A stretch of 64,000 nucleotides of DNA from Desulfocurvibacter africanus subsp. africanus DSM 2603 (GTDB taxonomy: Bacteria; Desulfobacterota; Desulfovibrionia; Desulfovibrionales; Desulfovibrionaceae): assembly GCF_000422545.1 (NCBI RefSeq), contig NZ_AULZ01000002.1, positions 186,001 through 250,000 of the forward strand, read 5' to 3'. The translations under genes were made by a program, and so were the position numbers. Below the pieces are notes generated by a model, which had not been told where the DNA came from, did no database searches, and saw only the letters and a program-made list of their open reading frames with translations. Below, piece after piece: positions 52,767 through 62,232 of the stretch (position 1 is the first letter of the stretch; each line of letters opens with the position of its first letter).

Positions 52767-54089
52767 GTGGCTGCTTCCGGATTCGAGAATATCGCTAGGC
52801 TGCCGGAGCTCAGGAAGCGTCTTTTTTGGACCTTCCTGCTCCTGGCCGTCTATCGTGTTGGCATTCATATTCCAGTGCCAGGGGTGGACGCTCAGGCTCT
52901 CTCCGATTTCTTTGCTACCGTCAGCAACACCTTATTCGGCTTGTTCGACATGTTTTCTGGCGGTGGCCTGAGCAACCTGTCCATTCTAGCCTTGGGCATC
53001 ATGCCGTACATTTCGGCATCCATTATCTTGCAGTTGCTCACGGTGGTCAGCCCGGAGTTGAGCAGGTTGTCCAAGGAAGAAGGTGCCGCAGGGCGCAAGA
53101 AGATCACCCAGTACACCCGCTACGGCACGGTGCTGATCACCGTCGTGCAGGGTCTGGCGATTGCCATCGGCTTGGAAAACATGACCAGTCCTACCGGTGC
53201 GCCCATTGTGGTCACCGCAGGCTGGGGGTTCCGCCTGGTAACAATCGTGACCATGACCGCCGGCACCATCTTCGTTATGTGGATCGGAGAGCAGATCACG
53301 GAGAAGGGCATCGGCAACGGTATCTCGCTTATCATATTCGCGGGTATCGTAGCAGGCATCCCCAGGGCACTCATCAATACCGGGCGGCTAGTGAGCACAG
53401 GTGAAATGTCCTTGTTCATCCTGCTGTTCATTATGGCCGTCATGGTTTGCGTGCTCGTGTTCATTGTATTCATGGAACGGGGGCAGCGCCGCATTCCAAT
53501 TCATTACGCCAAGCGGATGATGGGGCGGAAGATGTTTGGAGGCCAGACCACCCATTTGCCTCTGCGCATCAATACGGCTGGTGTGATACCGCCTATTTTC
53601 GCCTCGAGCATTCTCATGTTCCCGGCCACACTGGCCAACTTCTCGGACATTGAGATCCTGCAGCGTATATCCGGTTGGTTCAACCCGACCTCGGTGCTCT
53701 ACAATGTCCTCTTCGTGGGCATAATTATCTTCTTCTGCTATTTCTACACTGCGATCATCTTTGATCCGCAGAACATAGCGGAGAATATACGCAAGCAGGG
53801 TGGCTTTATCCCGGGAATACGCCCCGGCGCCAAGACCAAAGAGTACATTGACAAGGTTCTTGCCAGGATTACCCTGTGGGGCTCGCTGTACATCTCGGCC
53901 ATCTGTGTGCTGCCCATGCTGCTGATCGCCCAGTTCAACGTCCCCTACTACTATGGCGGCACCTCGCTGCTCATCGTTGTGGGTGTGGCGATGGACTTCA
54001 TGGGTAAGATCGAGTCTTATCTCATATCGCGCCAGTATGAAGGTCTTATGTCCAAGGCTGGTCGCGTCAAAGGCCGGACCGGGAAGTAG
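52767..54089 (+). CDS. secY: Preprotein translocase channel subunit SecY
   Basis: This 440-residue channel protein with ten membrane helices starts with GTG. The plug and early loop region shows VYRVGIHIPVPGVDAQAL, and the cytoplasmic loop has RGQRRIPIHYAKRMMG. It closes the spc group. No adk gene follows, unlike E. coli-type or Bacillus-type arrangements where adk may be present. Confidence 0.99.
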   Translation: MAASGFENIARLPELRKRLFWTFLLLAVYRVGIHIPVPGVDAQALSDFFATVSNTLFGLFDMFSGGGLSNLSILALGIMPYISASIILQLLTVVSPELSRLSKEEGAAGRKKITQYTRYGTVLITVVQGLAIAIGLENMTSPTGAPIVVTAGWGFRLVTIVTMTAGTIFVMWIGEQITEKGIGNGISLIIFAGIVAGIPRALINTGRLVSTGEMSLFILLFIMAVMVCVLVFIVFMERGQRRIPIHYAKRMMGRKMFGGQTTHLPLRINTAGVIPPIFASSILMFPATLANFSDIEILQRISGWFNPTSVLYNVLFVGIIIFFCYFYTAIIFDPQNIAENIRKQGGFIPGIRPGAKTKEYIDKVLARITLWGSLYISAICVLPMLLIAQFNVPYYYGGTSLLIVVGVAMDFMGKIESYLISRQYEGLMSKAGRVKGRTGK

Positions 54090-54095
54090 GGTGCA

Positions 54096-54863
54096 GTGAA
54101 GAAGTTTCGTGGCGTTTACCTGAAGAATGAGCAGGAAATTGCCATAATGCGCGAGGCAAACAGGATTGTCTCCCGCATCCTGGATGCTTTGGGCCGCGAG
54201 GTAAGGCCAGGGGTTCAGACCATGTTCTTCGAGGAACTGGCCCAGAATCTGTGTGCCGAGTATAAGGTTACGCCTGCCTTTCAGGGCTATCATGGGTATC
54301 CTTTTGCCTTGTGCTGCTCGGTTAACGAGGAGATTGTCCACGGCTTTCCTTCAAAGCGGATTCTTAATGAAGGCGATATCGTCAGCTTTGACATGGGCGT
54401 GATACATGATGGCTTTTTCGGAGATTCAGCCAGGACCTATACAGTGGGTGAAATTTCTGTTAAGGCCATGGACCTTCTGGAGGTGACTCGCAACTCCCTC
54501 CTGAAGGGTATCGCCCAGGCCCGTGAAGGCAACACGGTGCAGGACATATCCAGGGCCATCCAAGGGTATGTCGAGGGCAAAGGCTACAATGTCGTTAAGC
54601 GCTTCGTCGGGCACGGCATTGGCCGACGATTGCACGAAAAGCCAGAAGTGCCCAATTTCGTGCCTCCAGGAACACAGGAGATGCCGCTCAAGGCTGGGAT
54701 GGTTTTGGCCATTGAACCCATGGTGACCGTGGGGCAGGCCGATGTTGATATCCTGGCTGATAATTGGACGGCGGTCACGAAGGACCGCCAACTATCCGCC
54801 CATTTTGAGCACACCGTGGCTGTGACCAAAAATGGACCGGAGATTTTGAGTGTAAGCGATTAG
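54096..54863 (+). CDS. map: Methionine aminopeptidase, type I
   Basis: This 255-residue metalloprotease removes initiator methionine. It starts with GTG. Metal ligands are visible as SFDMGV, FGDSART, VGHGIGR, AIEPMVT and FEHTVAV, with the substrate-contact histidine in CSVNEEIVHGFP. It lies six bases after secY. The usual next gene, infA, is absent. Confidence 0.98.
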   Translation: MKKFRGVYLKNEQEIAIMREANRIVSRILDALGREVRPGVQTMFFEELAQNLCAEYKVTPAFQGYHGYPFALCCSVNEEIVHGFPSKRILNEGDIVSFDMGVIHDGFFGDSARTYTVGEISVKAMDLLEVTRNSLLKGIAQAREGNTVQDISRAIQGYVEGKGYNVVKRFVGHGIGRRLHEKPEVPNFVPPGTQEMPLKAGMVLAIEPMVTVGQADVDILADNWTAVTKDRQLSAHFEHTVAVTKNGPEILSVSD

Positions 54864-54874
54864 ACATCGCTTAC
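54852..54874 (+). terminator. Stem-loop at the end of map
   Basis: GTAAGCGAT pairs perfectly with ATCGCTTAC around TAGAC, overlapping the map stop codon. CTCTTTGTGTT follows, a weak T-run. It could end part of the spc transcript before the promoter at 54884. Confidence 0.45.
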
Positions 54875-54883
54875 CTCTTTGTG

Positions 54884-54912
54884 TTGCAATACCGCGGCAC
54901 GGCATGAATATA
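54884..54912 (+). promoter_or_regulatory. Possible promoter for rpmJ and the alpha group
   Basis: TTGCAA and AATATA are separated by 17 bases within the 105-base gap between map and rpmJ. The -35 hexamer is identical to that proposed before rpsL. Placement after the stem-loop suggests a separate alpha-operon promoter. Confidence 0.4.
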
Positions 54913-54968
54913 TACGGAAGCCGCTCTTTGTATTGGCGGCTAGCGGACAACCAAGTGGAGACGGTACG

Positions 54969-55082
54969 ATGAAAGTCAGGCCTTCCGTTAAAAAGATCTG
55001 CCCCAAGTGCAAGATCATAAGGCGTAACGGAATCCTTCGTATTATTTGTGAAAACCCCAGGCACAAACAGCGTCAGGGTTAA
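54969..55082 (+). CDS. rpmJ: Ribosomal protein bL36, zinc form
   Basis: This 37-residue protein begins [20 protein letters not shown] and has the zinc ligands CPKC, a later C (IICENP) and H in [12 protein letters not shown] lies upstream and the ATG is at 54969. It is followed by rpsM after 12 bases. Confidence 0.97.
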   Translation: MKVRPSVKKICPKCKIIRRNGILRIICENPRHKQRQG

Positions 55083-55094
55083 GAGGGGTAGATC

Positions 55095-55469
55095 GTGGCT
55101 CGTATAGCTGGTGTAGAACTGCCCAGGAACAAGCGTTTGGATATTGCGCTTACCTATATCTACGGCATTGGCCGTACCACCGCTCTCAAGATTTGCGATG
55201 GTGCCGGTGTGGACTGGGCTCGCAATATCGACAACCTGGATGATAACGAGCTCAATACGGTCCGTCGTGAGCTTGAGACGAACTATAAGGTCGAGGGCGA
55301 TCTTCGCCGCGATGTGACAGGCAATATCAAGCGACTTATGGATATTGGCTGTTATCGTGGACTTCGGCACCGCCGTGGACTGCCTGTCCATGGTCAGCGC
55401 ACGCATACCAATGCGCGCACCCGCAAGGGCCCGCGCCGCGCTGCAGTCGGCGGCAAGAAGAAGAAGTAG
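55095..55469 (+). CDS. rpsM: Ribosomal protein uS13
   Basis: This 124-residue protein starts with GTG ([18 protein letters not shown]) and ends with a basic lysine tail. [20 protein letters not shown] is the family signature. The 87-base gap after it is unusually long for this cluster and holds no gene. Confidence 0.98.
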   Translation: MARIAGVELPRNKRLDIALTYIYGIGRTTALKICDGAGVDWARNIDNLDDNELNTVRRELETNYKVEGDLRRDVTGNIKRLMDIGCYRGLRHRRGLPVHGQRTHTNARTRKGPRRAAVGGKKKK

Positions 55470-55556
55470 TCCGGGGCAGCAAGCCTCGGCAGGTAGCTAG
55501 CTGGCTCAATCGCTGGCTTACCAATCCCATGAGCATTGTAGAACCGGAGAAAGCCA

Positions 55557-55946
55557 ATGGCTAAACCTCGCCGCGCAGGCAAGAAAAGGGAAAAGAAGAA
55601 TATCCCTATGGGCATTGCCCATATAAAGGCTACATTCAACAATACGATTATTTCCTTCACTGATATGAAGGGTAACGTCATAAGCTGGGCCAGCTCTGGC
55701 GGAGCCGGCTTCAAGGGCTCGCGCAAGTCCACGCCGTTTGCTGCGCAGGTGGCTGCCGAGAGCGCAGCGCGGACTGCCCAGGATAACGGCATGCGTTCCG
55801 TCGGCATTCTGGTTACTGGCCCAGGCGCTGGCCGTGAAGCCGCCATGCGCGCTATCAACAATGCGGGTTTTAAAGTAACCTTCATTCGCGACATCACCCC
55901 CATTCCGCATAACGGCTGCCGTCCTCCTAAGCGGCGTCGCGTCTAG
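55557..55946 (+). CDS. rpsK: Ribosomal protein uS11
   Basis: This 129-residue protein includes [20 protein letters not shown] and ends with [17 protein letters not shown], as expected. GGAG lies upstream. Confidence 0.98.
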   Translation: MAKPRRAGKKREKKNIPMGIAHIKATFNNTIISFTDMKGNVISWASSGGAGFKGSRKSTPFAAQVAAESAARTAQDNGMRSVGILVTGPGAGREAAMRAINNAGFKVTFIRDITPIPHNGCRPPKRRRV

Positions 55947-55965
55947 GTAGAGGAGGATATTTACA

Positions 55966-56592
55966 GTGGCCAGATATACAGAAGCCAAGTGCCGCATCTG
56001 CCGGCGTGAAGCCGGGAAGCTTTTCCTTAAGGGTGATCGCTGCTTCACCGACAAGTGCGCCTACGAACGCCGTCCCTATGCCCCCGGCATGCATGGCCGT
56101 GCGCGCAAGAAGATGAGCGACTACGCTGTCCAGCTGCGCGAGAAGCAGAAGGTTCGGCGCATGTACGGCATTCTTGAAGCACAATTTCATGATTACTTCG
56201 TTGAAGCCGACCGGCAGCATGGCGTTACGGGTACCAACCTGCTGCGCTTGCTTGAGTTGCGGCTTGACAACGTGATCTATCGCATGGGCTTCACCAACTC
56301 GCGCAACCAGGCCCGCCAGCTTGTGCGACATGGCGTGTTCGTGCTCAACGGTCATAAGGTGACCGTTCCTTCGCTGCAGCTCAAGCCGGGTGACACGATC
56401 ACCGTGCGCGAGAAGAACAGGAAGATCCCCGTTATCATGGAAGCTCAGGAAGTCATCGCTCGTCGCGGCCTGCCTGCTTGGCTCGAGGTCGACGGAGCGA
56501 ACTTCAAGGGGACCGTCAAGGACAGGCCCGTCAGAGAAGACATCCAGTTCCCGATTTCCGAGTCCCTCATCGTTGAATTGTATTCTAAGTAA
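55966..56592 (+). CDS. rpsD: Ribosomal protein uS4, cysteine-rich form
   Basis: This 208-residue protein starts with GTG. The N-terminus has the zinc-binding cysteines CRIC and, later, [10 protein letters not shown]. The S4 RNA-binding domain includes [20 protein letters not shown]. uS4 is the alpha-operon repressor in other bacteria. Confidence 0.98.
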   Translation: MARYTEAKCRICRREAGKLFLKGDRCFTDKCAYERRPYAPGMHGRARKKMSDYAVQLREKQKVRRMYGILEAQFHDYFVEADRQHGVTGTNLLRLLELRLDNVIYRMGFTNSRNQARQLVRHGVFVLNGHKVTVPSLQLKPGDTITVREKNRKIPVIMEAQEVIARRGLPAWLEVDGANFKGTVKDRPVREDIQFPISESLIVELYSK

Positions 56593-56604
56593 TAGGTGCA
56601 CGGC

Positions 56605-57648
56605 ATGCTCATCCATAATGGCGACAGACTCATCAACACCCGCAACTGGTCCGAGCTGGTTAAGCCGGAACAGATCGGCAGGGCCGCCAAGTCGACGAAC
56701 ACGTATGCTAAGTTCGTCTGCGAGCCCCTGGAGCGCGGTTTCGGCACGACAATAGGCAATGCCCTGCGTCGTGTGCTTCTGTCCTCCTTGCAGGGAGCGG
56801 CAATCATCTCCGTGCGCATCCAGGGCGTTCAGCACGAGTTCACCACTATTCCAGGGGTTCAGGAGGATGTCACCGACCTTATCCTGAATCTCAAGCTGGT
56901 CAGGTTTTCCATGACCACTGACCAGCCTCAGCACATAGTGCTCCGTGCCGACAAGAAAGGGGCGGTCACCGCGGCGGCGATCCAGGAGAACCAAAACCTC
57001 CGAGTGCTCAACCCGGGCCAGCATATCGCCACTTTGAGCGAGGAGATGGAGTTCAAGATCGACCTGGAAGTGCGCATGGGCAAGGGCTATGTGCCAGCTG
57101 AAATGCACGACGGCCTGCAGAACGAGATCGGGCTCATCCCTCTGGACGCGAGCTTCTCTCCAGTCAAGAAGGTCGCCTACACAGTGGAGCAGGCCCGCGT
57201 TGGGCAGATGACCAACTACGATAAGCTCCTCATGGAAGTTTGGACGGACGGATCGGTGACTCCCGAGGATGCAGTGGCTTACAGCGCCAAGATCCTCAAG
57301 GATCAGCTCTCGGTGTTCATCAACTTCGACGAGCACTCCTCGGACGAGGAAAAGTCCTATCAGCCCTCCAGCGGCGAAGAGAACCCGAACCTCTATAAGA
57401 ACATCGACGAGCTGGAACTCTCGGTCAGGGCTACCAATTGCCTAAAGAGCGCCAATATCCGTCTCGTGGGCGAGCTCGTCCAGAAGACGGAAAATGAGAT
57501 GCTCAAGACCAAGAATTTTGGCCGCAAGTCCCTTGAGGAGATTCGTCGGGTGCTCGAGAACATGGGACTCGAGTTCGGCATGCACGTCGACAGTTTCGAC
57601 GAAAAATACCAAGAGTGGCTGAAGAGGAAAGACAGCGATGAGGCATAA
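56605..57648 (+). CDS. rpoA: RNA polymerase alpha subunit
   Basis: This 347-residue subunit has an N-terminal assembly domain ([20 protein letters not shown]), a linker rich in Ser and Glu (about 240-265) and a C-terminal domain with [16 protein letters not shown] and [17 protein letters not shown], which contacts UP elements and activators. The ATG at 56605 is preferred over GTG at 56596 on spacing to AGGTG. Confidence 0.98.
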   Translation: MLIHNGDRLINTRNWSELVKPEQIGRAAKSTNTYAKFVCEPLERGFGTTIGNALRRVLLSSLQGAAIISVRIQGVQHEFTTIPGVQEDVTDLILNLKLVRFSMTTDQPQHIVLRADKKGAVTAAAIQENQNLRVLNPGQHIATLSEEMEFKIDLEVRMGKGYVPAEMHDGLQNEIGLIPLDASFSPVKKVAYTVEQARVGQMTNYDKLLMEVWTDGSVTPEDAVAYSAKILKDQLSVFINFDEHSSDEEKSYQPSSGEENPNLYKNIDELELSVRATNCLKSANIRLVGELVQKTENEMLKTKNFGRKSLEEIRRVLENMGLEFGMHVDSFDEKYQEWLKRKDSDEA

Positions 57649-58075
57649 CGTATCCGGAAAGAAGTTCGGCAAGAGCAGCTCCCATCGCAAGGCTATGTTC
57701 CGCAACATGGCTAAGTCTCTGCTGACTCATGATCGTATAACGACCACCGAAGTCAAGGCAAAGGAACTGCGGAAGTTTGCGGATAGGCTCATCACTTTAG
57801 CCTTGCAGAACGATCTGCACTCCCGTCGTTTGGCTTACCGTGTCCTGGAAAGCCATACCCTGGTCCAGAAGCTGTTCGACGAGATCGGACCGCGCTTCTC
57901 GGGCATGGGGGGAGGATATACCCGCATTGTGAAGTTGGCTCTTCCTCGCCGTGGCGACTGCGCGTCCATGGCTGTAATCGAGCTGGCTACCGATCGCGGC
58001 ACCAAGGCGACCAAGCCTGCTCAGAGCGCCGAGCCGACTCAGGCTGCGAGCTCCGAAGCTTCGAAAGCCGAATAG
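57638..58075 (+). CDS. rplQ: Ribosomal protein bL17
   Basis: This 145-residue protein begins [20 protein letters not shown] and overlaps rpoA by 11 bases. The core ends near residue 120 and the tail is Ala/Ser/Glu-rich, longer than the minimum for the family. It is the last gene of the cluster. Confidence 0.98.
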   Translation: MRHNVSGKKFGKSSSHRKAMFRNMAKSLLTHDRITTTEVKAKELRKFADRLITLALQNDLHSRRLAYRVLESHTLVQKLFDEIGPRFSGMGGGYTRIVKLALPRRGDCASMAVIELATDRGTKATKPAQSAEPTQAASSEASKAE

Positions 58076-58083
58076 TCAGTAAT

Positions 58084-58115
58084 GAAAAAGGCAGGCAAAC
58101 AGCCTGCCTTTTTTT
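58084..58115 (+). terminator. Terminator of the ribosomal cluster
   Basis: AAAAAGGCAGGC pairs with GCCTGCCTTTTT around AAACA and is followed by more T residues. It lies nine bases after the rplQ stop. Confidence 0.92.
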
Positions 58116-58155
58116 TGTCCTTGTGCATAGATAAAAGCTATCGAGACTATAGCCA

Positions 58156-59049
58156 ATGGATATCCGAAGACTTGAAGCCTTCTGCAAGGTGTACGAATTG
58201 GGAAGCTTTTCCAAGGCGGGACAGGATCTGTTTCTCTCTCAACCAACCATAAGCGCCCATGTTTCCAGCTTGGAGGAAGAGTTGGGCGTTCAACTCTTCG
58301 ATCGCCTGGGTCGCATGATTTTGCCCACACTGGCCGGCAAGGTTCTCTTTCGTTATGCCAAAGAAGCCTTTCTCAGCCTTGAGAATGCCAAGGCGGAGAT
58401 CCAGCTGCTGCAGGATAAGATCTCGGGGGATTTGGTCATCGGCGGCAGTACTATACCCGCGCACTACATACTGCCCCGCGTTCTTGCCGATTTCACCAAA
58501 CGTTACCCCGACGTGCATGTGGATCTCAGGGTCGGGGATACCGTTTCGGTAGTCGATATGGTCACTCGCGGTGATCTCATTTTAGGTGTTGTCGGCGCTG
58601 AACTGGATAGGCCGGAACTCGAGTTCATCCCGCTAAAGGATGACCAGCTCGTTATCGTGGCCTCGCCCAAGCTCAATCGGCCCATAGGCAAGACTCTCGG
58701 CACAAAGGAGATCTGCACATGGCCCTGGGTTATGCGCGAGCGTGGTTCCGGTACGCGTAAGGCCTTTGAAAAAGGCTTGCTGGCAATCGGCTTGGACATT
58801 CGCTGCCTGAATATCTCGCTTACGGTGGAGAGCACCGAGGCGGTGCTGCAATGCGTCCTGTCTGGCTTCGGAGTAGGCATCACTTCCCGCATAGCGGCTC
58901 AGGCCTATATCGACAGAGGCGAACTCCTGGAGTTGAATGCGCCTTCCTTGGCTATCAGACGCCGCTTTTATCTCATTCGTCACGAGAAGCGCCACATATT
59001 CCCTGTCACACGCTACTTCATTGATTTTTTGATGAATGCCTGCCGATGA
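58156..59049 (+). CDS. LysR-family regulator next to selD
   Basis: This 297-residue regulator has the N-terminal helix-turn-helix MDIRRLEAFCKVYELGSFSK, continuing through SQPTISAHVSSLEEELG, and an effector domain of the CysB type (GDLVIGGSTIPAHYILPRVL). It lies 40 bases upstream of selD and on the same strand. LysR-type regulators of this kind are found beside selenium genes in many selenium-using anaerobes, so control of selenium metabolism is likely. The effector is unknown. The contact between the two genes suggests one transcript. Confidence 0.88.
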   Translation: MDIRRLEAFCKVYELGSFSKAGQDLFLSQPTISAHVSSLEEELGVQLFDRLGRMILPTLAGKVLFRYAKEAFLSLENAKAEIQLLQDKISGDLVIGGSTIPAHYILPRVLADFTKRYPDVHVDLRVGDTVSVVDMVTRGDLILGVVGAELDRPELEFIPLKDDQLVIVASPKLNRPIGKTLGTKEICTWPWVMRERGSGTRKAFEKGLLAIGLDIRCLNISLTVESTEAVLQCVLSGFGVGITSRIAAQAYIDRGELLELNAPSLAIRRRFYLIRHEKRHIFPVTRYFIDFLMNACR

Positions 59050-59089
59050 CAGGCGACAGGGATGACGTAAACGAGTTCTGGGAGGCAGC

Positions 59090-60133
59090 ATGAGCAAGAT
59101 CAGCCTGGTGGATAAGGTCAAGGCTTCGGGCTGAGCAGCCAAAATACCTCCGGGGGACCTGGAGGAGATTCTTGTCGATCTGCGGACGGATGCCGATCCG
59201 CGGGTACTCAGTGGTGTGGCGGCTAATGAGGATGCGGCCATCATCAGATTTCCCGTGGGCAAGGCCTTGGTTCAGACCCTCGATTTCTTCACACCCATTG
59301 TCAACGATCCTTACCGCTTCGGTCAGATTGCCGCAGCCAATTCCCTATCCGATATCTACGCCATGGGCGGAGAGCCACTGTGCGCAATGAACATCGTGTG
59401 CTTCCCAGCCAAGCGCATGGACAAGGCAATCTTGCGGGATATCCTGCGCGGAGGCTTGGATAAGGTGCGTGAAGCCGGAGCCCTTTTGGCTGGCGGCCAC
59501 AGCGTCGAAGACGTCGAGATCAAGTACGGTCTCTCCGTTTCCGGTGTTGTGGACGAGGATCGATACGCAACCAATGGCGGTCTTTGCCCTGGCGACAGAC
59601 TCGTGCTGACCAAGCCCTTGGGCACCGGCATTTTGGCTACGGCCATAAAGGCCCGCTGGGAAGGCCACGAGCGCATGGAGGATCTGCTGTATCAATGGGC
59701 AAGCCGGCTCAACCGAGTGGCTGGGCAGATCATCCGCGAAGTGGGACTCAAGGGCGCCACGGATGTCACCGGCTTTGGCCTGGGTGGGCATTTGTTGGAG
59801 ATGGCCAACGCTTCGGGTCAATGCGTTCAGATCGACGCACAGTCCGTGCCGATACTGCCCGAAGCACTGGAATTGGCGGGCATGGGCCTAGTGCCCGAAG
59901 GTAGTCACGCTAATCGTAAATTCTGCAGCCATGCGGTCACTGCTTCAACGGATGTTGATCCGGTCCGACTGGATTGTATTTTCGACGCTCAAACTTCGGG
60001 AGGCATGATCCTGGCCGTGCCAGAAGCTCTGTTGGAACAGGTCCGGGCCATGCTGCAGTCCCATGGCGAACCGGCCGATTGCATCGGCCGGGTGCTGGAG
60101 GATCAAGCGGGTCCGCGTCTCCAGATTGTCTGA
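59090..60133 (+). CDS. selD: Selenide, water dikinase (selenophosphate synthetase), selenocysteine-containing
   Basis: This 347-residue enzyme makes selenophosphate, the selenium donor for selenocysteine and selenouridine. Translation from ATG at 59090 (GGAGG upstream) reaches an in-frame TGA at 59132-59134 (codon 15) in the context KASG-U-AAKIPPGDLEEI. This is exactly where the catalytic Cys or Sec sits in SelD. The frame continues without interruption to a TGA at 60131, with the usual motifs FFTPIVNDPYRFGQIAAANS, DIYAMGGEPL, AGGHSVED and ATDVTGFGLGGH. A SECIS-like hairpin follows the internal TGA. Automated callers will tend to start at 59216 and lose the active site. Reading the TGA as Sec is strongly supported by family and context. 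Confidence 0.95.
59147..59165 (+). promoter_or_regulatory. selD: SECIS-like hairpin in selD
   Basis: CCTCC pairs with GGAGG around the nine-base loop GGGGGACCT. The stem starts 13 bases after the UGA and the loop is 18-26 bases after it, within the window for bacterial SelB-binding SECIS elements. The stem is short but overlapping pairs may extend it. Confidence 0.6.
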
Positions 60134-60294
60134 GCTGTTGCGGGCAGGCCCGTAGGCCAGGGTCCCGCGAATTTCATTTGCATATTGCTATAGTACGGCT
60201 ATGTCATAAGCCTCTGTAGGTTGCTGAGTCAGCCGGGTATTTTGCACAAGCAGTGGTCGAATAATGCAAATCATTATAATATATGGCCCCATGA

Positions 60295-60310
60295 TGTGAC
60301 ACAGTCGTAC
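60295..60310 (+). repeat. 16-bp direct repeat, left copy
   Basis: TGTGACACAGTCGTAC occurs here and again, identically, at 62273-62288. The two copies enclose the aminotransferase and the partial repeat element, a span of about 2 kb. Direct repeats of this length can mark an insertion or a recombination event. Confidence 0.7.
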
Positions 60311-60355
60311 TAGGTCGGTGTCCAAGAAAACCCATGCCGATCTACTCCGTCGAGT

Positions 60356-60445
60356 TCGAGTTTTTTGCTTTTGAAAATGCTCTGCAAGCTATGCGTCGCA
60401 TGGCTTGCCGCCGCGTAGGCGTTGACGCAATTCACTGACAACGCC
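60356..60445. repeat. Partial MITE-like copy
   Basis: This copy aligns with the element at 2806-2933 from its left end through the third hairpin (to GACAACGCC). The left terminal repeat is degenerate (14 of 17) and the first hairpin lost its left arm. The second hairpin keeps GCAAGCTATGC/GCATGGCTTGC. The right end is missing here, but a matching end lies at 62385-62401. Confidence 0.7.
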
Positions 60446-60831
60446 ACCCGCGACACTTGACTTTTGCGTCCCTCTCTCCTTATCATCATTCGATGAAGTC
60501 CATATCCCCTATATGCCCATCCAGTCCGCGCCTCGATGGACGTCGTCCCGAAAGCGTATGGCTTGATGGCGTGGGGAACGCAACCCTGCCGTCCCATTTT
60601 TCTTTCCTCTCCCGTCTTCCCGGGAACGCTCCCGCCTTCGCCTCCGCAGCCGCTGCTGGATAGCCGGGCCGCGCTCCCCAGCGCTCAGCTCGGCTGATCC
60701 TCGTGATCCGGAACAACTCGTTGGTCTTGGCCATATAGTCGCGACCACCCGCCTGCCTGCCGCTTCGCGCGCGCCATTTGCGCCGGCCGGGATGTCGCCC
60801 GTCACAACTCCCGCTGCACGGAGAAGATAGC

Positions 60832-62232
60832 ATGTACGCACCGCGGCCCGCCGACCTAACGCTTTCGCATTCCATGCCCCAACTGCCGTTACGGCCTGTT
60901 TCGATCAGCACAAGCAGTATCCCCGGCTTCCGGACCGTACCGCGTACGGGCGTTATCCAGGTCATGCACCGCGCCCAGACCCTCGGCTTCACCCCCGACC
61001 ATCCGGAGTGGGCCAACCTCGGGCAGGGTGCGCCGTCCACCGCGCAGCTCCCTGACGCGCCGCAGCGCATCAACTGCGATGCCTGGGAGCAGGAGTATGC
61101 GCCGGTCGCCGGCAGACAGGACCTGCGCATGGCGGTGGCAGAGTTTTACAACCACTTCCATCGCCAGGGGAAACGCTCCAAGTACACATGGCGCAACGTC
61201 TGCATCGCGCCGGGCGGGAGGGCGGCACTGACCCGCGTCGCCGCGGCCCTCGGCAATATTAACCTTGGCCACTTCATCCCGGACTACACGGCCTACGAGG
61301 AACTCCTATCCGTATTTCGTTCCTTCACCCCAATCCCCATTCGCCTGGACCCCGCAACCGCCTATCGGACGGCCCCGTCCATTCTGGAGCGGGAAATAGT
61401 CAGCCGGGGCCTCGGGGCGCTCCTTGCCTCCAATCCGTCCAATCCTACCGGACGGCTGGTGGCGGGGGAGGAACTCCGGCAGTGGGTGGAACTTTCCAGG
61501 TCCTACGGCTGCGCCCTGATCATGGACGAGTTCTATTCCCATTACCTCTACGGAAAGCGTGACCTTCGGGTCTCGGCCGCGGAATTCGTGGAGGAAGTGG
61601 ACCGGGACCCGGTGCTCGTGGTGGACGGCGTGACCAAGAATTGGCGTTACCCCGGCTGGAGAGTCGGCTGGATTGTGGGGCCGAGCACGGTGATTGAGGC
61701 CGTAGCTAGCGCCGGATCGTTCCTGGACGGCGGAGCGAACCACCCGTTGCAGCGCGCGGCCATCAAGTTGCTCTCCCTGGAAGGAGCCGGCCGGGAAATC
61801 GCGGCCATCAAGACGGAGTTTAGCCACAAGCGGGACTATCTGCTGGGAGAGCTCACCCGCTTGGGCTTTGTTATTGAGGCCTTGCCAGAGGGAGGCTTCT
61901 ACATCTGGGCGAGCCTCAAAGCGCTGCCCGAGGAGTTCCGCGATGCCATGGTCTTCTTTGAACGGGCTTTGGAGGAAAAGGTCATCGTGGTGCCCGGGGT
62001 GTTTTTCGACGTGAACCCCGACCGGCGGCGCCCCCACTCCTGCTACCGGGACCACATCCGGCTGAGCTTTGGGCCGGACATGGAAGTGCTCCGACGCGGC
62101 GTGATCGGGCTGGAGCGGATGTTCCGGAGCCGTGCCCGGAGGTACGATGGCGCTGGATCGGCGGCACGTGCCGGACTCCGTGGTGAGCATACGGCTTGCG
62201 CTCGCGCGGGAGATCGCACGCCGCCTCCTTAG
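60832..62232 (+). CDS. PLP-dependent class I/II aminotransferase
   Basis: This 466-residue enzyme has the fold-type I layout. NLGQGAPSTAQLPDAP lies near the start, ASNPSNPTGRLV holds the Asn-Pro signature, MDEFYSHYLYG has the cofactor aspartate and tyrosine, and the Schiff-base lysine is in VDGVTKNWRYPGWRVGW. HIRLSFGP carries the carboxylate-binding arginine. GGAGA precedes the ATG at 60832. The last 35 residues (after ERMFRSRAR) are Arg/Ala-rich and do not look like the family. The amino-group substrate is not predictable. The gene stands alone in a repeat-bounded segment, which suggests acquisition. Confidence 0.85.
   Translation: MYAPRPADLTLSHSMPQLPLRPVSISTSSIPGFRTVPRTGVIQVMHRAQTLGFTPDHPEWANLGQGAPSTAQLPDAPQRINCDAWEQEYAPVAGRQDLRMAVAEFYNHFHRQGKRSKYTWRNVCIAPGGRAALTRVAAALGNINLGHFIPDYTAYEELLSVFRSFTPIPIRLDPATAYRTAPSILEREIVSRGLGALLASNPSNPTGRLVAGEELRQWVELSRSYGCALIMDEFYSHYLYGKRDLRVSAAEFVEEVDRDPVLVVDGVTKNWRYPGWRVGWIVGPSTVIEAVASAGSFLDGGANHPLQRAAIKLLSLEGAGREIAAIKTEFSHKRDYLLGELTRLGFVIEALPEGGFYIWASLKALPEEFRDAMVFFERALEEKVIVVPGVFFDVNPDRRRPHSCYRDHIRLSFGPDMEVLRRGVIGLERMFRSRARRYDGAGSAARAGLRGEHTACARAGDRTPPP

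Larger units (their letters stand above)
60134..60831. other. Gap between selD and the aminotransferase
   Basis: This 698-base stretch contains no gene I would defend. It holds one copy of a 16-bp direct repeat (60295-60310) and a partial MITE-like copy (60356-60445). A minus-strand frame of 82 codons at 60486-60734 (MAKTNELFRITRISRAERWG...) ends neatly in GDMDFIE but lacks a clear ribosome site and is not recognised. The stretch 60170-60290 is AT-rich compared with its surroundings. Confidence 0.5.

Noticed and set aside
55470-55556. Possible small gene between rpsM and rpsK
   Set aside because: No start with ribosome site and no frame with protein-like composition was found in these 87 bases.
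59216-60133. selD starting at the internal ATG
   Set aside because: This would delete the nucleotide-proximal N-terminus and the catalytic residue. The upstream frame with Sec gives a normal full-length protein.
60486-60734. Minus-strand 82-codon frame starting MAKTNELFRITRISRAERWG
   Set aside because: No clear ribosome site or family. It begins and ends plausibly, so a relic gene is possible, but evidence is too thin to list as a gene.
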